DNA from: an uncultured Collinsella sp.
GTDB taxonomy: Bacteria; Actinomycetota; Coriobacteriia; Coriobacteriales; Coriobacteriaceae
Reading direction: 5' to 3'
Assembly: GCA_900542085.1 (NCBI GenBank)
Contig: UQMK01000002.1
Coordinates: forward strand, 61,202 to 125,201
Length of the DNA stretch: 64,000 nt
The translations under genes were made by a program, and so were the position numbers. Below are positions 57,201-64,000 of the stretch, piece by piece (positions within the stretch are counted from its first letter, which is position 1; each line of letters begins with the position of its first letter). The notes beneath the pieces were generated by a model. That model made no database searches and was not told where the DNA came from. It worked only from the letters and a program-made list of their open reading frames with translations.

Positions 57201-58202
57201 TTACTTTGCGGCGCCGGGGATGCCGTGGGAGGTTTTGGCGGTTTTGGCTCCGTTTACGATGGCGGTTTCCAGGGCCCTTACGGCGAGCATGCCCAGCAGG
57301 TCTAGGGGAACGGCGGCGCTAGACTGGGTGCCCAGTTTGCCGCTGGCGAGGGTGTAGATGGTGTCGCCGTCGTTGGTGGTGTGCGTGGGGCGAATGGCGT
57401 GGGCGTAGGCGTCTGCGGCCATCTGAGAGACCTTGGTGGCCTGGGCCTTAGTGAGCTCCGCGTTGGTGACGATGCAGCTGATGGTGGTGTTGGTGCGGTC
57501 GAGCGGCATCTGCATAGATCCGGCGGCGGCAAGAGCGGTGAGCTCCATGTCGACGATCTGGTCGCTATCGGCCGCGGCGCGCATGCCGGCGACCCATTCG
57601 CCGGTGAAGGGGTCGATGACGTTGCCGCAGGCGTTGACCGAGACCACAGCGCCCACCTTGACGGGGCCGAGTGCCACGGCGGCAGCTCCGAGGCCGGCCT
57701 TCATGCAGGTTGCAGGCCCCATGAGCTTGCCTACCGTGGCGCCAGTGCCGGCGCCCACGTTGCCCTGCTCGAGCGTGGCGGGGGTGTGGTCGAGCGCCTC
57801 GCGCACGGCGGCGATGCCGGCTTCGATGTCGGGGCGCACGGTGGGGTCGCCAAAGGCAAGGTCGAAGATGCAGCTGGAGCACACGATGGGCACCTGCGTG
57901 GGACCTACGGGCAGACCGATGCCGCGGCTCTCGAGTTCGCGGGCCACGCCGCTTGCGGCTTCGAGGCCAAAGGCCGATCCGCCCGAAAGGCAGACGGCGT
58001 GGACCTTATCGACGGTGTTCTCGGGACGCAGCAGGTCAGTCTCGCGCGAAGCGGGAGCGCCACCGCGTACGTCAACGCCGCCGGTGGCACCCTCGGGCGC
58101 CACGATTACGGTGCAGCCGGTGCCAGCCTCCTCGTCCGTATAGTTGCCAAAGCAAAAGCCATCGACATTGCAAACATCGATGGCTTCGAGCAGTGTGTCC
58201 AT
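57201..58202 (-). CDS. P1 (DmpA/NylC-type) family peptidase
   Basis: 333 residues of the Ntn-hydrolase-like DmpA fold. VHAVCLSGGSAFGLEAASGV, GNVGAGTGATVGKLMG and VSVNACGNVIDP are family motifs. Autocleavage is expected at Asn-Thr in TNTTISCIVTNAEL (about residue 240), giving alpha and beta chains with Thr as nucleophile. Members act as aminopeptidases or amide/nylon-oligomer hydrolases. The natural substrate is unknown. A weak upstream site precedes ATG 58202. Palindrome C lies at its 3' end and may stop transcription. Confidence 0.88.
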   Translation of the reverse strand: MDTLLEAIDVCNVDGFCFGNYTDEEAGTGCTVIVAPEGATGGVDVRGGAPASRETDLLRPENTVDKVHAVCLSGGSAFGLEAASGVARELESRGIGLPVGPTQVPIVCSSCIFDLAFGDPTVRPDIEAGIAAVREALDHTPATLEQGNVGAGTGATVGKLMGPATCMKAGLGAAAVALGPVKVGAVVSVNACGNVIDPFTGEWVAGMRAAADSDQIVDMELTALAAAGSMQMPLDRTNTTISCIVTNAELTKAQATKVSQMAADAYAHAIRPTHTTNDGDTIYTLASGKLGTQSSAAVPLDLLGMLAVRALETAIVNGAKTAKTSHGIPGAAK

Positions 58203-58302
58203 ATTTTCTCCTATCGGTTTTCCGCCGGGCCTTATGCCCGGTCGGGATCCGTACGGTACGGCAAAATTGTAGGCGCTGGGGGATGCCCACCGCCAGATGC
58301 AA

Positions 58303-58884
58303 TTACGAGAGTTTTTGAATCGCGCGTGCTACGCGAGCGATGGGCAAGCCCACCACGTTATAGAAGTCACCCGAAATATCGTGCACGAGCATGCGGCCGC
58401 CTGTGCCCTGGATGCCGTAGGCTCCGGCCTTGTCCATGGGCTCGCCGGAGGCAACATAGCGCTCGATCTGCTCTTCGGTAAGCTCATAGAACGTCACGTC
58501 GGTCACATCGACAAACGACAGGCTCTCGGCGGCATGCGGAGCTGTAGCGTCGCCGGCTTTAACGATGCAGACGCCGGTTGCCACCTGGTGCGTGCGGCCC
58601 GAAAGCTCGCGGAGCATGGTGCACGCCTCGTCCTCGTTTGCCGGCTTGCCCAAAATTTGGCCGTCAAAGGTGACAATAGTATCGGCCGCGACGGTCAGTT
58701 CGTTGGGCTCGGCATGCTCGGCGGCGACGGCAGCGGCTTTGGCACGCGCCAAGCGCTCGACGAGCGTAAGCGGAGCTTCGCCATCAAAAGGCGTTTCATC
58801 GATGTCTGCGGGAATTACGCGAATGTTATAGCCCGCCTCGCGCATCAGCTCTATGCGGCGCGGCGATTGCGAAGCCAAAATCAT
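58303..58884 (-). CDS. maf: Maf-family nucleotide pyrophosphatase
   Basis: 193 residues. ILASQSPRRIELMREAGY is the phosphate-binding start, TVAADTIVTFDGQILGKP the catalytic Asp region, and GAYGIQGTGGRMLVHDISGD then FYNVVGLPI the C-terminal motif. Maf enzymes hydrolyse dTTP/UTP or modified nucleotides to the monophosphates and limit their misuse. The ATG overlaps the stop of the DJ-1 gene as ATGA, so the two are co-translated. Confidence 0.93.
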   Translation of the reverse strand: MILASQSPRRIELMREAGYNIRVIPADIDETPFDGEAPLTLVERLARAKAAAVAAEHAEPNELTVAADTIVTFDGQILGKPANEDEACTMLRELSGRTHQVATGVCIVKAGDATAPHAAESLSFVDVTDVTFYELTEEQIERYVASGEPMDKAGAYGIQGTGGRMLVHDISGDFYNVVGLPIARVARAIQKLS

Positions 58885-59423
58885 AGCTGGATGCCCTCAG
58901 CGACCTTCTCGACGGCCTTGTCGCCGGCGAGCGTGCGCAGTAGCTCCAAGGCAAAGGGGAGTGACTGTGCCATGCCGCTGGCAGTGATGATATTGCCGTC
59001 TTGCGTGACTTTCTCGCCGGTATAGGTGCCCTCGGGGAAGCTCTTCTCAAAGCCGGGGAAGCACGTGGCGCGGCGTCCCTCGAGTAGACCAAGCTCGCCC
59101 AGGATAAACGGGGCGGCGCAGATGGCGGCAACGTGCTTGGTCGCGGCGAAATCGCAGACTACGTCGCAGACGCGCTGGTCGGCGCGCAGGTTGGTGGCAC
59201 CGGGCAGGCCGCCGGGCAGCACGACGCAGTCGTACTCGTCAAAGTCGATCTCGTCAAAGAGCGCATCGCAGGTCACGGGAATCTGCAGCGAGCTCACGAC
59301 CTCGCGCGTGGGCATGATCGAGACGAGCGTGGCGCGCACGCCGCCGCGACGCATGACATCGACCATGGTCAGGCATTCAATCGTTTCAAAGCCATCGGCG
59401 GCGAGAACGGCAACGCTGGGCAT
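58881..59423 (-). CDS. DJ-1/PfpI-family protein
   Basis: 180 residues from ATG 59423 (AAAGGA at 7 bases). The nucleophile Cys is in AAICAAPFILGELGLL (about residue 103), and the partner Glu in DGFETIECLTMVDVMRR near the N-terminus. DJ-1/YajL-type proteins act as glyoxalases, deglycases or thiol-stress chaperones; which activity applies is debated for the whole family. Co-expressed with maf. Confidence 0.9.
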   Translation of the reverse strand: MPSVAVLAADGFETIECLTMVDVMRRGGVRATLVSIMPTREVVSSLQIPVTCDALFDEIDFDEYDCVVLPGGLPGATNLRADQRVCDVVCDFAATKHVAAICAAPFILGELGLLEGRRATCFPGFEKSFPEGTYTGEKVTQDGNIITASGMAQSLPFALELLRTLAGDKAVEKVAEGIQL

Positions 59424-59513
59424 GAGAGTTCCTTTCGTAAGGCGGCATACAATTAGCCGTCTTATACCCCGAAGACATGCGCTTGCCACGCTCGATTTTC
59501 CATTGTTTAAAAA

Positions 59514-59567
59514 GGGACGGGGACTAAATAATCATTCGGTACAAATTGATTATTTAATCCCCGTCCC
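59514..59567. repeat. GGGACGGGG palindrome
   Basis: Arms of 21 bases (59514-59534, 59547-59567; one mismatch; ends GGGACGGGG / CCCCGTCCC) with a 12-base loop, preceded by A-rich and followed by AAAAATCA sequence. It is a REP-like intergenic element between the DJ-1 and methyltransferase genes. Confidence 0.65.
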
Positions 59568-59602
59568 AGAAAAATCATCGGGCGTGGTCTTGGACAAACA
59601 GT

Positions 59603-60916
59603 CTAGTTGCGCTTGAGGTGGACGACGGTTTCGCAGTGGAAGGTTTGCGGGAACAGATCGACCGGTGTGATCTTGACGGGGGAGAAGGTGCCCTCCTCGA
59701 CAAAGCGCTTAAGGTCGCGGGCCAGAGTTGCCGGATCACAGCTCACGTAGGCGACATCACGGGCACTCGTGCTCGCGATGAGGTCGATGGCCTCAGGCGC
59801 CAGGCCCGCGCGTGGCGGGTCTACCACCAAGACATCGGCGTCCTGGTCGGGGAACTCGCGCACGGCATCGCCGCCGATGACGTCGACGTTGTCGAGCTTG
59901 TTGATCTCGAGGTTACGGCGCAGGTCGCGCACGGCCGGACCGTAGGCCTCGACGGCGGCAACAAAGTCGCAGCGGCGGGCGAGCGGCAGGGTAAAGGTTC
60001 CGGCTCCGCAGTACAGGTCCACGGCCAGCTCGTCTTCCTGCGGGTCGAGGGCGTCCATAACGAGCTCGATCAAAATCTCGGCGCCCTTGGTATTAACCTG
60101 GAAAAACGACGGGGCGGATAAGCGCATTTGGCCTTCGGCGATATTCTCGGTCCACGAGCCCTCGCCGGCGAGCATCTCGACTTTGGAGACACGGCGGGCT
60201 TTCTTTTCGCCCTTGCTCATCACGCGCACGATGCTCGTGGGATGAGCGGCGTCCACCAGCACACGAGAGACCTGCGAGCGCGGGAAGGAGCCTGTGGGCG
60301 TCCAGAGTGCGACCTCGAGTGCCTTGGTGCGGCGCGATGCGCGAATGCCCACGCGTTCGAGCCCCAAGTCATGGCTGCCGCTTAGATAGTTGAGTGCGCC
60401 GACGACCGATTTGAGCGCCTTGGGAAAACGCTTATCGAACAGCGGGCACGAATCGACAGTCACGATCTTGCTGGGGTCGACGCCGTGCATGCCAAGGCGA
60501 ACGCGGCCGTTAACGAGAGCGGGCTCCAGCTCAATCTTATTGCGGTAACCCCAGTCGTCCTTGGTGTGGCGGATGGGCTGGACAAGATCGTTGACCTGCT
60601 CGGGGGTGAACTTGCCAATGCGCTCGAGCGTGGAGCGCAGGTTTTGCTCTTTGGCGGCAAGCTGTGCCGTGCGTGAGAGATTTCCCCACGAGCAGCCGCC
60701 GCAGATGCCCACGAAGGGGCAGGGAGGCTGAATGCGATCGGGGCTCGGCTCCAGAATCTCGGCCGTGCGGGCGCGCATAAACGACTTGCCATCCTGCACG
60801 ATCTCGGCTTCGACGGTGTCGCCCGCCACGGCGCCTTGCACAAATGTGACCTTGCCGTTGTCGGCATGTGCCAGACCGTCGGCGCCGTAGGTCATCGATT
60901 CTATGGTGAGCTTCAT
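59603..60916 (-). CDS. RumA/RlmD-type RNA (uracil-C5) methyltransferase
   Basis: 437 residues from ATG 60916. An N-terminal TRAM domain (about 1-58, LTIESMTYGADGLAH) is followed by the [4Fe-4S] motif CPFVGICGGCSWGNL. The SAM-binding core has VDLYCGAGTFTLPLA (about 280-295), a VVDPPRAGL motif, and the catalytic Cys in YVSCDPATLARDL. The family makes m5U in 23S rRNA or tRNA; the exact site cannot be assigned from sequence. A longer start at ATG 60931 lacks a ribosome site. Confidence 0.92.
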   Translation of the reverse strand: MKLTIESMTYGADGLAHADNGKVTFVQGAVAGDTVEAEIVQDGKSFMRARTAEILEPSPDRIQPPCPFVGICGGCSWGNLSRTAQLAAKEQNLRSTLERIGKFTPEQVNDLVQPIRHTKDDWGYRNKIELEPALVNGRVRLGMHGVDPSKIVTVDSCPLFDKRFPKALKSVVGALNYLSGSHDLGLERVGIRASRRTKALEVALWTPTGSFPRSQVSRVLVDAAHPTSIVRVMSKGEKKARRVSKVEMLAGEGSWTENIAEGQMRLSAPSFFQVNTKGAEILIELVMDALDPQEDELAVDLYCGAGTFTLPLARRCDFVAAVEAYGPAVRDLRRNLEINKLDNVDVIGGDAVREFPDQDADVLVVDPPRAGLAPEAIDLIASTSARDVAYVSCDPATLARDLKRFVEEGTFSPVKITPVDLFPQTFHCETVVHLKRN

Positions 60917-60966
60917 ATTCCTGCCTGTCATTCGCGGTTTTGTCCGCAACCATGGTAGCAGGGAAA

Positions 60967-61006
60967 AGCGCCCCGTATCTGGGGCATTCCTCAAATACGG
61001 GGCGCT
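60967..61006 (-). terminator. Terminator after ppk1
   Basis: On the minus strand, AGCGCCCCGTAT / ATACGGGGCGCT is followed by TTTTCC, just past the ppk1 stop. Confidence 0.85.
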
Positions 61007-61017
61007 TCTACAAACGT

Positions 61018-63420
61018 CTATTTCGTTTTGCCGGTAATGAGCGTCTTAAGGCCTAGGCCGATCAGGCCCAAGCCCATGCGCACGCGGCCGGGGTGATGGC
61101 GCTCGATTGCCTTGGCTTTGCGAGCGGGCTTCTTGTGACGCGCGTTGCTCTCGGGGTTTGTTGTGGGTGCCTGAGGTTGGGCTGCGGGAGCAGGTTCGGG
61201 CTCGATAACGGTCGCTCGGACCTTCTGGACATCGGGAGCGGCCGGCTGCGGATCGGGCTCAGGCTGGGATGCGAGCGCGGGTTCTGCCTCGGTGTCGGCT
61301 TCGGCGTTGCGATACGCGCGCTCCAGCAGAGCTTCCTGCGAGTTGAAGGGTTTCTCGTCCTCTTTGCGCTCCACCGGAACCCAGGTGCCGTCACTCGTCA
61401 GGCTGCGTGCCTTCACGTTGTCGCGTAGCTGCATGCCCATGTACTCGTGCACCAGGGCGCGGCAGGTGGGGTCGAGCACGGGGAAGGCGATCTCCACGCG
61501 GTGCTCGGTGTTGCGCGTCATCATGTCTGCCGAGCTCAGGTAGATCATGTCCGAGTCCACGCCAAAGGCATAGACGCGCGCATGCTCCAAAAAGCGTCCG
61601 ACGATGGAGCGCACGTGCACGTTCTCGGTCTTGCCCGGAACACCGGGCTTGAGACACGAGATGCCGCGGATGATCATGTCCACGCGCACGCCGGCACACG
61701 ATGCCTCGGCGATCTTATCGATAACCTCGCGGTCGGTCAGCGAGTTGAGCTTAAAGAACACGCGGGCGGGCTCGCCGACAAGGGCGCGCTGAATCTCGCG
61801 GTCCAGGCCGCGCATGATGAGCGGCTTGAGGCCCACGGGCGCCACGCCCAGGAAGCGGTAGTCGCCGCGCAGGTTGCCCAGCGACAGGTTGCGGAAGAAC
61901 AGGTTGGCGTCCTCGCCGATGCCGGGATGCGCGGTCATGAGCATAAAGTCGCTGTAGAGCTTGGCCGTCTTCTCGTTAAAGTTGCCGGTGCCCAAAAGCG
62001 TCAGACGGGTAAGCGCCATGCCCTCGCGATAGGTGAGCTGGCAGATCTTGGAGTGGCACTTAAAGCCCTCGGAGCCGTAGATAACGGTGCAGCCGGCCTC
62101 TTCCAGGCGCTCGGCCCACTCGATGTTGTTCTGCTCGTCAAAGCGGGCGCGGAGCTCCATGAGCACCGTGACCTCTTTGCCGTTTTCGGCAGCATCGATC
62201 AACGACTCGCACAGGCGGCTCTGCTTTGCCACGCGGTAGAGCGTGATGCGCAGCGAGATGCACTTGGGGTCGTAGGCTGCTTCGTGCACCAGGTCCAGGA
62301 ACGGGTTCATGGCCTCGTAAGGGTAAAAGAGTAGCTTGTCGTGCTGAAGCACCTGCTCGCGGATGGAACGGGACATGTCGATGGTGGGGTTGGGCTGCGG
62401 CTTAAATGGCGTAAAGAGCAGCTCGTTGCGTAGGTGCTCGGGAATCTTGCCCTCAATGCCAAAGACGTAGCCCAGGTCAAGGGGGATATCGCAGGTAAAG
62501 ACCGAGCGGCGAGAAAGCTCGAGTGCCTTGCGGATGGTCTTGAGCGTTGCCTTCTCGAGCGAGCCCGATACGGCGAGCACCACCGGCTGCAGGCGCAGGC
62601 GCTTCTTGAGAATGCGCTTCATGTGCTGGCGGTAATCCTCTTCCTCCTCGACGCCTTCGCCGTCCGGGTCGATATCGGCATTGCGGGTGACGCGGATCAG
62701 CGCGCGATCCAGCGGCTTATAGGAGCCAAAGCAGCTGTCCAGGCAGGCGAGGATGACGTCCTCGAGCAAGATGTAGGAGTAGGTGCCGGTGGGCGAGGGG
62801 ATCTCGACCACGCGGTTCATCGAGGCGGGAATCTCGATAAGGCCCAGCAGGCTCTCCTCGTCGGTGACGCCGTCCAGGCCACAAGCCAGATAGAGTGCGC
62901 CGTTGCGCAGGTTGGGGAAGGGGTGGCGCGGGTCAATGACCAACGGCGAGATGACCGGCGACACGTAGGCTTGGAAGTAGCGGGTTACGAAGGTGCGCTC
63001 CTCGGGCGTAAGCGAATCGATGCGGGCGCGGTGAACGCCCAGAGCGTCGAGCTTGCCCTCGATGCTCTTAAAGATGGACTCCCAACGGGTAAGGAGCCCG
63101 GGCAGCTCTTCCATGACGGCATCGACCTGTTCGGAGGCGGTCATATTGCTCTTGTTGTCGACAGGCTGTTTTTTGAGCTCTGCCAGATCGGACAGACCGC
63201 CCACACGCACCATGAGAAACTCGTCGAGGTTGGACTCGAAAATCGACACGAACTTTAGACGCTCGAACAGCGGAACGGTCTCGTCGAAGGCTTCGTCAAG
63301 CACGCGGTTGTCAAAGCGCAGCCAGCTAAGCTCTCGGTTTTGCGTGTACGAGAAGTCGCGCGGCGGCTTGCGCAGCTTGGCGGCCTTTTGCTTCTTTTCG
63401 ATTTTGCTCGGCATATGCAT
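61018..63420 (-). CDS. ppk1: Polyphosphate kinase 1 with C-terminal extension
   Basis: 800 residues; typical Ppk1 is about 690-720. NRELSWLRFDNRVLDEA is the N-domain opening; LRITLYRVAKQSRLCESLID and ELRARFDEQNNIEWAERLEE lie in the catalytic core, and the phospho-His is in GFKCHSKICQLTY. The last ~100 residues are an unusual Pro/Ala/Glu-rich tail ending in a basic, Gly/Leu-rich segment (GLGLIGLGLKTLITGKTK) that might touch membrane or polyphosphate. ATG 63420 and ATG 63414 are both possible. The enzyme makes polyphosphate from ATP. Confidence 0.93.
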   Translation of the reverse strand: MHMPSKIEKKQKAAKLRKPPRDFSYTQNRELSWLRFDNRVLDEAFDETVPLFERLKFVSIFESNLDEFLMVRVGGLSDLAELKKQPVDNKSNMTASEQVDAVMEELPGLLTRWESIFKSIEGKLDALGVHRARIDSLTPEERTFVTRYFQAYVSPVISPLVIDPRHPFPNLRNGALYLACGLDGVTDEESLLGLIEIPASMNRVVEIPSPTGTYSYILLEDVILACLDSCFGSYKPLDRALIRVTRNADIDPDGEGVEEEEDYRQHMKRILKKRLRLQPVVLAVSGSLEKATLKTIRKALELSRRSVFTCDIPLDLGYVFGIEGKIPEHLRNELLFTPFKPQPNPTIDMSRSIREQVLQHDKLLFYPYEAMNPFLDLVHEAAYDPKCISLRITLYRVAKQSRLCESLIDAAENGKEVTVLMELRARFDEQNNIEWAERLEEAGCTVIYGSEGFKCHSKICQLTYREGMALTRLTLLGTGNFNEKTAKLYSDFMLMTAHPGIGEDANLFFRNLSLGNLRGDYRFLGVAPVGLKPLIMRGLDREIQRALVGEPARVFFKLNSLTDREVIDKIAEASCAGVRVDMIIRGISCLKPGVPGKTENVHVRSIVGRFLEHARVYAFGVDSDMIYLSSADMMTRNTEHRVEIAFPVLDPTCRALVHEYMGMQLRDNVKARSLTSDGTWVPVERKEDEKPFNSQEALLERAYRNAEADTEAEPALASQPEPDPQPAAPDVQKVRATVIEPEPAPAAQPQAPTTNPESNARHKKPARKAKAIERHHPGRVRMGLGLIGLGLKTLITGKTK

Positions 63421-63971
63421 CTGTCCGTTCAGTCCCCGTAGGGGGACGGTAGCCTAACTCTAATTCACTATTGTCTCAATTTAGCCGACCGCTGGCACGG
63501 ACGTATTGCGTGAACGGTATCTTTACCTACTTCTTACGCTGACGAGCCGAAGCACTAACGTCCGGTGCTTTGAGCAAGCGATCTATATCCTCACTCAACT
63601 GGTGAGAATGTATGAATAAGAATGATAGCAAGCTGAATATAATCGAATGTAGGTCGAATCGAGGGCAAGCGTCATTTATATGCAGAAAACCGTTTTCACT
63701 ATGCAATTTTGAATCATGGATAACTTTGAGTGTTCAAGCTTGATTTCCTAGAAAAATAACGTTTACCTAGGAAAATCTGCTTTACGAAACTGAAGTGCAT
63801 CATGGGAAATCATATGCGATATACCGTTCATCGTACTTTGCTGACCGTTCGGGGGCGAGGTAGCATTACGAATGGAATTTGGATATAACTAGAGCTGTCA
63901 GCAAGCAGCGTCCCATATGGAGGGGCGCTGATACATTCGGCCAGTAAGGCCCGAAAGAAAGGTAGGAGGCC
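63421..63971. promoter_or_regulatory. AT-rich intergenic region upstream of the last CDS
   Basis: About 550 bases without a gene. It holds an inverted repeat TTTCCTAG / CTAGGAAA (63744-63774) and, near the end, two small hairpins: AGCGTCCC / GGGGCGCT at 63908-63931 and TCGGCC / GGCCCGA at about 63938-63955, the second just before the ribosome site. TATGAATAAGAATGAT at 63611-63626 weakly resembles an ARG box. Its length suggests complex regulation of the following gene. Confidence 0.45.
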
Positions 63972-64000
63972 ATGACGAAAGGTCTGCACGTGCCTTCCGA
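63972..64000 (+). CDS. arcA: Start of a CDS, possibly arginine deiminase
   Basis: Only nine full codons are visible (MTKGLHVPS), with an ideal TAGGAGG site 2-3 bases before ATG 63972. Arginine deiminases often begin with a short tail followed by L-H-V-x-S-E-I-G-x-L, which fits, but nine residues are too few to prove it. The long regulated-looking upstream region would suit the arginine deiminase pathway. Identification is an inference. Confidence 0.45.

Noticed and set aside
1..64000. tRNA, rRNA, CRISPR array, insertion sequence or prophage
   Set aside because: I scanned the gaps and saw no cloverleaf with the T-loop motif, no regularly spaced repeats, no transposase or phage genes.

Overview
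The window looks like a chromosomal segment of a high-GC gut Actinobacterium of the class Coriobacteriia, most like Collinsella. This is inferred from gene content (L-lactate dehydrogenase, tandem acetate kinases facing pta, D-Asp racemase next to a D-Asp ligase-like enzyme, an L-box-controlled lysine operon), strong G/C-ending codons and frequent A/GGAGG ribosome sites. It was not checked by any search. I see no rRNA, tRNA, CRISPR array, insertion sequence or prophage.

Layout. 1-3400 (+): the end of a fructosamine (frl-type) operon: amidohydrolase fragment, epimerase, SIS deglycase, PfkB kinase. 3.5-5.1 kb (-): tatD and tcdA. 5.4-8.3 kb (+): an SdpR/SdpI-type autorepressor and membrane protein pair, then ettA. 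8.3-10.7 kb (-): two lineage-specific proteins with long low-complexity segments. 10.9-17.7 kb (+): nadE, an aminotransferase, ldh, a lipase-like DUF2974 protein and a nucleoid-associated protein. 18-22 kb (-): lysine operon with a lysine riboswitch, one continuous LysA-DapA reading frame, dapB and dapH. A divergent M20 deacetylase (22.2 kb) probably completes the N-acetyl branch of diaminopimelate synthesis. 23.8-30.8 kb (-): a catabolic-looking operon of enoate reductase-like flavoprotein, two-subunit aconitase X, M20 peptidase and MFS carrier. 31-33.3 kb (+): FxLYD protein, HTH protein and membrane Ser/Thr kinase. 33.4-36.9 kb: a secreted coiled-coil cell-wall protein (-), then D-Asp ligase-like and Asp racemase genes (+). 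37-40.5 kb (-): an ECF transporter operon (S, fused A-A', T) preceded by a leader peptide with three consecutive Trp codons and a terminator. 40.6-43.8 kb (-): C69 dipeptidase, a 30-residue membrane microprotein and a lipid kinase. 43.9-48.2 kb (+): rnd, zinc peptidase, xseA-xseB, hinT. 48.2-50.4 kb (+): a lower-GC LysR/MFS pair. 50.5-54.4 kb: ackA1, ackA2 and convergent pta. 54.6-56.8 kb (+): glf and a GT2 glycosyltransferase. 57.2-63.4 kb (-): P1 peptidase, maf, DJ-1/PfpI protein, RumA-type methyltransferase and ppk1. The window ends at a CDS start that resembles arcA.

The most unusual content is non-coding. A ~147-bp structured element occurs twice in opposite orientation (17839-17984 and 45004-45150), and its outer stem carries two compensatory base-pair changes. 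Three further large palindromes (53259-53385, 56862-56970, 57064-57188) have 21-29 bp outer arms that differ between loci around a partly conserved core. A looser family of short GGGAC-type palindromes is scattered between genes. The Trp-codon leader of the ECF operon points to tryptophan as the likely substrate of the transporter.
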